DNA of 64,000 bases from Linnemannia elongata. Its lineage: Eukaryota; Mortierellomycota; Mortierellomycetes; Mortierellales; Mortierellaceae. The position numbers and the translations under genes are program-made. How positions within the stretch are numbered: position 1 is the first letter of the stretch; every line of letters begins with the position of its first letter. The stretch covers positions 434,001 through 498,000 of the forward strand of contig JAXBDG010000002.1 in the NCBI GenBank assembly GCA_036320915.1, read 5' to 3'. Below are positions 25,338 through 35,600 of the stretch, piece after piece. Below the pieces are notes generated by a model. That model did not search any database. It was not told the origin of the DNA and saw only the letters and a list, made by a program, of their open reading frames with translations.

Positions 25338-25746
25338 AGAGGACAAAAATTGTTTGCGTTCCTGGATAAGCGATCAGGAACAACGCGGTTTCTTCTCGGC
25401 CAAGCTATTTTTTTGTCGTTTCTTTTATCTTTTTTGTTTTCTTTGTGCTTTGCGTTCACACGAGATAGATGGAGGAGGTAAAGGGTTTATCCGCACGCAC
25501 AAACACAACCAAAAAAATACCTGTGCAAATCAGCAAAAAAAAGAGGTGTGGTTGATGGAGATGATGATCTTGTTTGCCGCGTGCTGAAAGCAGGGCCAGG
25601 GGTGACACTTTTTTTTCGCATAGGAAATGGAAAAAGTAACGAGCGGATAAAAGGAGACAAGGAAGTGGCGGTAGTGTTGTTGTTGTCTTTGTTGGACTAT
25701 CTCGATGTTCGTTGTGTTCAGGGGTTGTTTGCAAAGGGGTTACCTA

Positions 25747-25784
<38 letters not shown>

Positions 25785-26472
25785 TGGAGCAAAGAGGACA
25801 CAAGAGCGGAAGTGTGGAAAGTGCAAGTGCGGAGGATGAAATGTCAACAACAAAGAGAGAGGTGGAGGGTGCGAGCGAGCAAGGGTCCAGTGCACTGTTG
25901 GACTATAGAGTTTTTTTTTTTTTTTTTTGCGCGGTGTGCGATGAATGCCGTGGTGTCCATCAGGTGATAGAGACAGAACGATGTACCGTCCCTCTTCCTT
26001 CTCTTTTCTGTTGGCACATCGTCCTTGTTACCCTTCGTCTGTCGTTGCTGATACCGCCATTCGCATCTCCTTTTCTTTTTCTTTTCCATCTTCCCTCCCT
26101 CCCTCCCCTTTCTTCCTCATCCTCGTCGCTTTTCTTCCCGCTCCCGCTCCCATCTCCCTGCCCTGCTTGCCCTGGCTTTTTTTTGTATTCCCTCCATTTT
26201 GTCACCCCTTTCACTTTTTATTTCTCTCTTTCTTTTTTTCTTTCTCTCCTACATCTCTTTCTCCTCTCCCCACACTCCACGCCCCTCTCCTGGCCTCCTC
26301 ACGGCTTATCCACTATCCTCGCCACATACCTGCCCTTTCCTTCTTTCTTCAATTGCTTCTTGAAGCAGCTGTAACCACCTTTTGATCCCAATTTCTCAAC
26401 CCTTCTTCTCTCACATCTCACATTTTACACTCGTGAGATCAAGGGAGCATATTGCACATCTCCCAACCTTGG
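24525..26472. other. Gene-free interval with homopolymers and (GA)n
   Basis: Nearly 2 kb without a supported gene. It carries A30 tracts at 25086-25115 and 25748-25777, a GA repeat at 25287-25335 and a long CT-rich stretch at 26040-26400 that serves as leader or promoter for the phosphodiesterase gene. Open frames here are low-complexity translations of these tracts. Confidence 0.5.
25287..25335. repeat. (GA)n microsatellite
   Basis: Perfect GA repeat, about 49 bp, in the intergenic gap downstream of the TM9 gene. Confidence 0.95.
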
Positions 26473-28872
26473 ATGCACCCATACAAAACGACGATAGGAT
26501 CAAGGACAGACAGCAGTAGTAGCAGAGGCTGCTGTCTAGACCCAGTACGGATACCAGATCAAGTAAACGATACCCTGCCGCCTTCTCTCCCCAACCAGAG
26601 GAGCATGCCTCCAACCAACCACTCGATGTCGCCCTCACATTCAATGAAGAGGCATCAGCAAAGGAATCCCAAAATCCGTTCAACAGCAATAACTTTCTAT
26701 CTTTGGGTCGCCTTCTCAGTGGTAGCGGTGCTACTCTGTGGACATGTCTCGGCATCATCGGAGAGCGGCTATCGAGGAGCGCTGCCACAAGAACTAGATG
26801 GGCCTCTTCTTGCCCCCACTCTTAGACATAGTAGACGACAGGAGTCGATGGAGGAGCAGAACTATTATGGTCATCAACGGCTATCGGACTTTCAGGAACC
26901 GGCGCGCTGGAACGACGACTGCTTAATGCAGCTACAACAGCATCGTCAACAGCAACAGCAACAACGGCTACCCTCTTCCTCAGGAGACTGGAACCATCAG
27001 CATTCGTCCTTTCAAAAGCGAGGCGACAACCAGGAGCCAAGGATAAGAGGCCGTTCAGCAGCAGCAGATGTGACCACTGGTCCTGTTGTCCCTCCTGTTG
27101 TGGGTGGTGGAGGTGCGCTTCCGTTTTACAATCTGGCGGTTGTCAACAGTACGGATATGCTTTGTAACGGACGGGCGGATATTTGCGATTTGCGATATAA
27201 TCAAGTGGTAAGCATAAGCAAGCCTTTTTTTGTTTATTTTGGAGAGCAGGAGCATGGACCTGGCATTGGACCCTACGGACATTTGCTGTTCTCTGCACCA
27301 TGCATGTAACGATCGGAGGGAAAATTGCACTCACAAATTGAAATGTTTGCTAATACTTTCGATCACCCCTTGCTTTGTACACGATTCCATGCATGGATAA
27401 TAGACATACCCAGCCACTCACAATAGTGCTGCCTACGATCTCAAGTACGACTGCCAGGTCGGAACCCAGACTTGCCTGAAAAAGGAAACCGTCTGCCAGG
27501 CCCAATCCCAGAACTGTACCGCTGGTTGGGAAGTTCGATGTACCAAGATCTCCAACACCTGTCTGGATCGACTACCCGGTTGGTTGCATTGGCTCTGTGG
27601 AGCGTTCACGTCGGCGTGTCAGTCGACTGAGACTGTCTGTTTGGGGTGGGAGCAAATCTGCACTAGTAGCTTGGATGTTTGTCTGTTGTGGGGCTCGGCT
27701 TGTTTGGAGGTTATTCCTGCGGCGGCGTTGCCTTGCCTTTGGGAGAACCAGCCTGGTCATACCATCGCCCAGCAATTGACCGACGGTAAGCAACATCACC
27801 ATGGGTGGAAATATCGTTAAAAACTGGTCTGTGCAATCAAGACACTAACTCTAGCTTTCTTTTGATTGCCAACTCTATAGGGATACGGTTTCTGGATCTG
27901 GGAACATGTCTGTCAAACAACAACACGGACCTAGTAATGTGCCACGGCAATGGCCTCACCCGCGCAATCGGCATTCCACTCGACTCGGTCCTCTCGCAAA
28001 TCCTCCAATTCATACTCGCTAACCCTTATGAGGTTCTGACCTTAGAATTCAACGAATTCGACGGCGATTCAACCGCCATCTCCCGCCTCATCGTTGCCAA
28101 GCTTATCAAATATTTCACCCTCCCCTCGGGAGAACTCTTGTTCTGGCCTCGAAGCAGCTTATCCGAGAAGTGGCCTACCTTGCGAGATATGATCCTCGCG
28201 AATAAGAGGATCATGGTGTTTATGTCGGACACGTACTACGCGATTCCGGAACCGAGGCCGGCATGGGCGAACCAAAAGGATACGTGGAAGAAGGATGGGT
28301 TCTCGTATTCGAGTGATGATACGAAGCCGGCGCAGTTGAATGCCAGCTATTATGATTGGTGTGGCAAGGGGGCCCCCACGGATGGGTCTTTTGTCCAATG
28401 GCAACAAATAGATATCAAGTAAGTGTCTCCTCTTTTGTTTTGCTTGCATATGTTTAAAGAGGCTTCTTTTTGATCGCCCGATCGAATATTGTATTTCATT
28501 CCTAATTGTCAAACAAGCAAGCAAATACGCAAGGGACGAAACTCATTATTAACCAAATACCTCCACCCTTACCCCTGCCTGTTTCCACTCTCTCCTCAAA
28601 ATATTAGCATGGGCATCCTAGCACCAGACATTATCGACACACTCAAGCAAGGCAAGATTCCTCAGGTCTGCATCGGCCCTCTGGCAACAGAAACCAACTA
28701 TGCATTTCTTGATGCTATTGCAGATTACTGCTACCCTCGGTGGCCTTACTGGTTCAGGGTGCGAGTGAACAACTACTGGGACAGTGATGTCTTCAAGGTT
28801 GCGAATCGGTTCAATGATTTGAACGTTGCTCGTGTGAAAGCTGGACAGGGCAATCTGATTACTCCTTACTAG
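26473..28872 (+). CDS. PLC-like phosphodiesterase (PI-PLC X-domain type), secreted or membrane-anchored
   Basis: Exons 26473-27207, 27404-27785, 27881-28418 and 28608-28872 give 639 residues. The N-terminal third is low-complexity (Ser and Gln runs) and contains one hydrophobic segment (AITFYLWVAFSVVAVLLCG), a signal anchor or late signal peptide. The catalytic part begins CNGRADICDLRYNQV, then TYPATHNSAAYD: the THNS histidine is the first catalytic His of the X-domain fold. FLDLGTC and DLVMCHGNG follow, the second carrying the other His region. It then ends in a conserved PLC-like tail. A Cys-rich insert (about 260-370) sits between the two halves and suggests an extracellular location. No Y or C2 domain is present, so it is not a classical signalling PLC; substrate unknown. 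The ATG at 26473 is the first in frame. Confidence 0.85.
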
Positions 28873-29973
28873 TTTCGTCCTGCCTTTCTTTCATTTCTTT
28901 CTCATTTCATTTCTTTTTCTTTACAGATCTTGGGCAGCCAAGCAGTCGCTTAACCAAGCATTCATCATACCATCTACAAGTAATTTATTTCTATTTACTT
29001 TTTAGCAATAGTAATAGTAATGTACGCGTGTCAACGATTGCCTTTACTCGATTGCAATATTTTTCTTGCATTTTATGTTTCGTTATTTTCGTTTTCGTGT
29101 AACGCAAGGTCGGCAAGGCTTGTCAACCAAGGACTATGACCATGCAGACCCAACGCCCCAATCAGAAGTCCAGGGGGCAGGGGTCATCCAGGCCAGGGGT
29201 CACAGCCGTGCCTTTTTTTCTTTCCTTTTTTTTTTTGTGTGTGTGTTCAATAGATTCAACTCCCTCGACAGGTGCTTTGCCATGGTACTCTCGGCGATAT
29301 TTTTCATGCTAAGAAACCTTGTCCTTCTTTCGCCTCCTTCCCCTTCCCCTTGCCCTTGCCAACGAACAACGAATGTTTGTTTTGCTTGTTGACTTTGTTG
29401 GCAACAATCTCTGTTCGTCCTCTTCCTTCCTTGCATCCCGCTCCATCCCAACTCGTTTTTTTTTTTTTTATCGCGCAAAAGAAGGTTGTCCTACTCTTGC
29501 CCTTTCCCGCTTCCTTTCCACCTTCCCTCCACTTTTTCTCTTTTTTCCTCCTTCTCTATTCTACTGTACTGAACGTACTTCATCATCTATCCCCGCCTCT
29601 CTTCCCGCTCTTTCTTTTAACTGCTCAATCAGTTTCACATTCCTCACCTTGACTGGCTCTTGACTGGACGCCCTCTCGTTCCTCCCTTTAATCCCCGTGC
29701 CTCACCATCAGTCCTTAATTTCCTCTTTCTTCTTTCTTTTTCCTTCTCCTTCACTCTCTCTCTTCTCTTTTCCTCTCTCTTTTTCACTTCTTCATAGTTG
29801 AAGCAACCAACTATACTATACCTTCACTTCCTCATTCATTCCACTACTTTAATTCACATACACCTTCCTGCATTCTTATTCTCATTCACTCTTGACCCCA
29901 CAACCTACTCCATTGGTCACTCTATTCACATTCACTCCACACCTTGTCATTTCAACAAACAACAGCATATAAC
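28873..29973. other. Gene-free interval and CT-rich leader of LEA2-type gene
   Basis: 1.1 kb with no supported gene. The right half (29320-29970) is strongly CT-rich and leads into the next start codon, a pattern shared with other genes in this window. Confidence 0.5.
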
Positions 29974-31060
29974 ATGAACCAGGAACGTAGACCCAGCCAA
30001 GACCACCACCAGCACCAAAGCTACTCCATGCAGGACATCCACACCCCGCACAACAACAGCGATAACGACGGCCACCATTCAAAACCTCCCTCAGTAACGC
30101 CCATCAAAGCCCCCAGAGAACGATCGAAATATCTCCCTTGTTTTAGCTGCATCCGGTCCACCTGCGGCCGAGTAACTTGCTGTGTCTGTCTGGTTCTCTT
30201 GTTGGTCATTATTATCCTGGTGATTGTGATCTTTACGGTCTTCAAGGTCCCCGTGGTCGATTATATGGGTACTGTCGGCGACCCGGTGTTTACGTTCAAT
30301 AAGGGCAATACAACGTTTGGAGTCGATATGGTGGCGAATATCAAAGTCGAGAACCCTAACCCGATTGGGTTTAACTTTGAGCTGCTTGACATCAAGGTAA
30401 ACTGTCTCACTTTTTTTTGTTTGTTGGTGGACTGTGTGCTAAGCAAAAGAAATGACGCTCTTTGTTTTGGTTCGTTGGGCGAAATGATGAAATTGATATG
30501 ATTGTCATCTTCCTTCCAAAGAAAAACATTACATGGACATTGACAAAACATTTACTTCTATCCTTCTCCTCTCTATTCTTAGGCGAGATTTCCAGGGTAT
30601 GAACCAACATTGGGAGGAGGCAATCTTACAAACACCAACTTCCCCAGCAAGTCAACTACCAACGCCACATTCCCAATCTCGATTGCCTATGACCGAAACC
30701 AGGACAAAGGCTTCACCATCATCCGACAGATTCTTTCAAAGTGTGGAGTCCTTGGTGGATCGGATGGTGAGATTACGATCCTTTATGATCTCAAGGCCAA
30801 AGTCAAGATTCTGGGTATCAACTTTTCTCCGGATATCAAGAACCAGTCCTATAACGTCAAATGCCCTGTTAATGTAAGTCTTCTTTCCTTTGTTTCTCGA
30901 TTTGACTTGCTTTATGTTTTTTTTCTTGCCAAGTTAATGTCCCTGTACTAACACGCCTCATGGCCTTTCCTACTTCGAAATTTAGATCGTGGAAATCGCC
31001 AAGGGAATTCCGGGAGGCATTGCATCGCTCATAGGAGACATAGGTTCCCTCTTTGGATGA
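29974..31060 (+). CDS. LEA2-domain single-pass membrane protein
   Basis: Exons 29974-30396, 30583-30873 and 30986-31060 give 262 residues. A polar His/Gln-rich N-terminus and a Cys-rich stretch (CFSCIRSTCGRVTCCVC) precede one membrane span (LVLLLVIIILVIVIFTVF, about 75-93). Then comes a beta-rich domain of the LEA type 2 / NDR1-HIN1-like kind, with VDMVANIKVENPNPIGFNFE, where the NPN motif is diagnostic. This topology matches fungal vacuolar or plasma-membrane LEA2 proteins such as the yeast Tag1 group. The cysteines next to the membrane could be palmitoylated. The specific role is unknown. The ATG is the first after the CT-rich leader. Confidence 0.8.
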
Positions 31061-31164
31061 TCACTTGCAACGTTCAACCGGCGTTTCTTCAGACGTGAAT
31101 AAAACCTAGGAAGATTTTACTCTCATCCTTTATCTTCATTCATTGGTAGCTGGATTTACACTAC

Positions 31165-31177
31165 GAAGGGTCATCAC
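31165..31177. repeat. Left target-site duplication of LINE dimer
   Basis: GAAGGGTCATCAC, identical to 32141-32153. The two copies bracket the LINE pair. Confidence 0.85.
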
Positions 31178-31653
31178 TTTTTTTTTTTTTTTTCGTACAC
31201 AATTTTATTTCTCTGAAGAATAGAGCAAAGGAGGCATTTGGAAGTAAAGGGAACTACAGACCAAACTCTTCAGTGAACCATCCGTCAGTCACAGTCCGGT
31301 CCGAAACCTGGCTCTGCGCAACAATTGTAGCTGCTCATCACAGCAATAACGGAAGAAAATAGAACTAGATACGAATGTAGGGGACTCTTCCCATCCTCTC
31401 CATCAATGACAACCTCCTCCTTCGCAACAAACTTTCCAACAGCCGCTCGTCAGCTGCGCGTGGTTCCTTGGTCGCTCCAGGGCAGATCCGATCCTCATGT
31501 GTGGCTAGCGAAGCGCCACACGGGCAGAAACCATCACGCGTGATGTAACCATATCCTTGACTCCAGTCGCCACGGGGGTCTGTGTATTTTGATGTATTGT
31601 CCTTGGCAGAGATGCCCTGGGTCTGCTCCCACACGATCGTCGCGGAGCATCGG
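31178..31653 (-). mobile_element. 5'-truncated LINE, copy a
   Basis: On the minus strand this is the 3' end of a non-LTR retrotransposon: coding tail, 3' UTR, then the A tail (seen as T16 at 31178-31193). The coding tail (31365-31634) ends in the same zinc-binding C-terminus as the longer copy at 52.6 kb (GFCPCGASLATHEDR) and stops at RI. Its 5' end breaks off within the sequence CGCGGAGCATCGG. It differs from copy b at many positions, so the two came from different source elements. Confidence 0.88.
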
Positions 31654-32140
31654 TTTTTTTTTTTTTTTTTTCGTACACAATTTTATTTCTCTGACAAACA
31701 GAACAAAGGAGGCATTTGGAAGTAAAAGGGACTACAGACCAAACTCTTCAGTGAACCATCCGTCAGTCACAGTCCGGTCCGGGACCTGGCTCTGCGCAAC
31801 AATTGTCGCTGCTCTTCACAGCAATAACGGAAGAAAATAAAACTAGATACGAATGAAAGGGATTCTTCCCATCCTCTCCATCAATGTTAACCTCCTCCTT
31901 CCCAACAAGCTGTCTAACAGCCGTTCATCAGCTGCTCGTGGATTCTTGGTCGCTCCAGGGCATGTCCGATCCTCATGTGTGGCTAGCGAAGCGCCACACG
32001 GGCAGAAACCATCGTGCGTGATGTAGCCATATCCTTGACTCCAGTCACCACGAGGACCTGTGTATTTGGATGTCTTGTCCTTCACAGAGATGCCCTGGGT
32101 CTGCTCCCACGCGATCGTCGCGGAGCATCGGGGTTTCCAG
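31654..32140 (-). mobile_element. 5'-truncated LINE, copy b
   Basis: A second LINE 3' end in the same orientation, with its A tail (T20 at 31654-31673) directly abutting the broken 5' end of copy a. It is closer in sequence to the longer copy at 52.6 kb than to copy a. The truncation point lies only a few bases beyond that of copy a. The right edge is followed at once by the second target-site duplication. Confidence 0.88.
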
Positions 32141-32153
32141 GAAGGGTCATCAC
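32141..32153. repeat. Right target-site duplication of LINE dimer
   Basis: Second copy of GAAGGGTCATCAC. There is no equivalent duplication between copies a and b. Confidence 0.85.
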
Positions 32154-32236
32154 GTTACCTCTTCATTTCCAAAAGTTCATCTTATGAAGGTCGAAATTCT
32201 TACAGTAAGAACATATATGAAAAAAGATTTCAATTT

Positions 32237-32639
32237 TGAAAGAATAGGGGCCTAGGAGTACTGGGGGTGCTCCTTGGGGGTGATCCTCTATTGCTACGTA
32301 TCAGCGGGGCTGAGTTGTTCCAAGGTGAAAAGGGGGGTTTAATAAGTAATGAGTATATACGGTATGCTAGTGAACTAAGGGTAAGGATAGGTCTTGTACC
32401 TGAGTTGTTCCAAGGTGAAAAGGAAGGAACCACTCAGGTCAAGGGAAAGAGGCTAACTTAAGGTAGTGCTATTAAGGGCAGTATATCAAGGGCGCCGAGG
32501 GGGGTTCGAGGGAACCATAATAGGTATGCCTACTCGCTTGCCTGCCGGAGCAGGCAACGAGGGGGCAATCGGCATTCGGGTGCCGATCATGACATCTTGA
32601 GAGATGGGCTTAGAGCTTAAATTGCCCCTGTTTAGGACA
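32237..32639 (-). repeat. 3' LTR of the gypsy element
   Basis: 403 bp, same sequence as 37824-38226. It contains a 24-bp direct repeat (CTGAGTTGTTCCAAGGTG core at 32310-32333 and 32400-32423), a candidate regulatory motif. The Gag-Pol frame runs into it and stops at 32486. Confidence 0.95.
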
Positions 32640-35600
32640 GACTCCCCACGTTGAATCCAAGCCGCCCCTGCGGCTGTCAGCTTTGGATTAGCACGGGCAG
32701 GGTGTCGAGCAGGGCGAGATGGGGGAGTTGAGTGCGCGTGGCTGGCCATGGGAGACGTGACCTGTTGATTTTTCTCTTGGGTATCGAAGTTCTCAACAGG
32801 TTCAGACTGTGGTCCTTCCTCGTCTTCTCTCCTAACTTCCTCCATTGGCACCGTCAGCTCATCCCTGTCGTTCCTGGTCCTGAACCACGCTCTCTTTGGC
32901 TCCTCATCTCCTTCCAACACTACCAACTTCAATCGGTCCTTGTGTACCAGATCGACCTTCACTCTCTCATCCGGCCAGACCAACTTGTAAGCGCCAAAGG
33001 GTGTGACCATATCGACTCTCAGGGGACCGTACCAAGGGTATTCGAACTTCTGCTTGGATATGTTCTTGACTAACACCCAATCTCCAACCTCGTAGACCTT
33101 TCTTGGCGATTCCGGGTCGATGTCGTTTCGTAGGTTGTACTTCTCGACCATGTCCCGGGCCGCATCCTCCTGGCGTTGCTCCACAGTTAACCGTTCCTGC
33201 CGAAGCGCCTCCAGCGTCGCTTCTCTTGCTGCTTGAACCTCGGAGAACACGGAGTCGTCGAAAATGTAGGGGCGTGTGGCGTCTCCGGGGATTGCTGGCT
33301 CGACTCCGTAAAGCAAGTAGAAGGGCGATTTCTTGGTGACCGAGTGAACGCGGGTCCTGCAGGCGAATACAGCTTGATCCAGAAAGAGGTCCCATTTGTG
33401 TCGCATTTTGTTACCAACGTACTTGGTCAGTGCCCGTCCTAGGATTCCGTTGGTCCTCTCCGTCTTGCCGTTGGTTCGAGGGTGATATGCCGAGGTAAGC
33501 CGGTGTTTGGTCTTTAGCTTGTTGAGGTACACACGCAGGACTTCGGACATAAACTGGCTTCCTCGGTCTGATATTAATTCTGCTGGCACCCCGTGGTTCA
33601 TCACGATCTCTTCATAGATAAAGTCGGCAACGGTCTCTGCAGTGGCGTCGGGAGTGGCTTTGGCAATGGTCCAACTGGTGGCGTAGTCGACGGCTACTAG
33701 GATCCACTGATTTCCACGCTGGGTCTTGGGGCATTTTCCAACAAAGTCGATACCCCAGCGTTGAAAAGGCTTGACAATAGAGAGAGTGTGCAGGGGCTCG
33801 GTCACGGAGGCACCACCTTGAGTCAACTGGCACTCCCTGCAGGACCGACAGGCGGATAGGATATCTTTCCTCATGGAAGGCCACCAGAATCTCGGCTGGA
33901 TCCTGTCAAAGAGACCTTGTCCTCCTGGATGTCCGAGACTGGCATGCATCTTGGACATATAGTCAGCGCGGCTTGTATAAGGAAGGTACTCAACGCGGGC
34001 TCCATCCATCAGGCGGTACACCTTTCCATCCTCCACCTCGAATAGATCCTGCTCATTCTGTAGGGTTGCCAACAGTCCTTTATATCGAGGGTTGGAGAGG
34101 GTTCCCGTGGTCTTGAACTCAATCATCTTGAGGGGCCAGTCGAGGTCGTCTAGGGTCTCGTCGAATGTTGCGTCCTCCATGGCCAGCAATAACTCCTCCT
34201 CCAGTGTGGATCCTTCGGGGACTGTATCGCTGCAATCGTCTGACAGGAGCATCAATAGTGGGTCCCTGTCAGCCATGTCGCCATTGGCTATCTCCATAAA
34301 GCTACAGGTGATTTCGTCCGCGTTGCCGTTGGGTCGTGAGAGGGCGTCCGCCACCGGATTGTCGCGTCCTGGTCGGTATGTAATGAGATGGTCCGTTTGT
34401 TCCATATAACTGCACCACTTTGCCATGCGACGGCTCATCTCCTTCTGACGCTTCAGGAATACTAGGCTGTGGTTGTCGGTTAGGATGTTGGCGGTTCGTC
34501 CTTGGATGTAAGTTCTCCACTCCTCACATGCCACTACGATTGCGTACATTTCCCGTTCATGTGTTGGCCATGCCTGCTGACTCGAATCCAGTTTCCTGGA
34601 CATGTACGCAACAGGGTGTAACTCCCTCCTGCCATTAGAGCCGAAGTCCTGACTCAGGACTGCACCGATACCGATTAGGGAGGCGTCCGTCTCAATGAAG
34701 AAATCGCGGGTAAAGTCGGCTATGCGCAAGACCGGGGCGTTGAGAAGGGCTTCCTTGAGGTCATCGAACGCGGCTTGTTCGACTGCGGTCCAGGGAGTTG
34801 GAAGCGGACGTGTCTTTGTAGTGTCGTTGGTTCCGGAAGACTTTGTAAGCTCGGTAAGGGGGGCAGCGCGCGAGGAGAAATTTTTGATGAACTTGCGGTA
34901 ATAGCCAGTGATGCCTAAAAACCGTCTGACTTCTTGAACGTTGGTAGGAGGCGCTATCGATTGTACTCCTTGCGTCTTGGCCGGGTCCACCTTGATCCCA
35001 TCAGCACATATGACGTGACCCAGGAAGACAAGCTCGGGTTGGCCGAATTGACATTTCGACATTTTGGCTTTGAGTTTAAATCTGGCTAACCGTTTCAGGA
35101 CCCATCGAAGGTGTTGACGGTGTTCTTGTACTGTTCGACTGAAAACGAGGATATCGTCCATGAAGACCAGGCAAAAGTTGTCGATGCCGCCTTGGAGGAC
35201 TTCGTTCATCATGCCTTGGAAGGTTGCCGGTGCGTTGGTAAGCCCAAAAGGCATGACGAGGTACTCATAGTGTCCGTACCGCGTGCCAAATGCCGTTTTC
35301 TCAACATCCTCTGGCTTCATCCTGATCTGGTTGAATCCTGACTGCAGGTCGAGTTTGGAGAAAATTTTGGCGCCGGACAGACGGTCGAAGAACTCATCGA
35401 TTAACGGTAACGGGTATTTGTTCTTGATCGTCACCGAGTTTAGCGCTCGGTAATCCACACAAAGGCGTAGACTTCCATCGCTCTTGCGGACGAACAGGAC
35501 AGGGGAAGACCAAGGGGAGATACTGGGGCGGATAAAACCCTTTTTTTCCATTTCGGCCAATTCTTCCCGGAGGGCATCCAGTTCTTGTGGGGACATCCTG

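Noticed and set aside
25548..26385. Overlapping plus-strand frames of 139-220 codons
   Set aside because: They translate homopolymers and CT tracts and have no recognisable domain.
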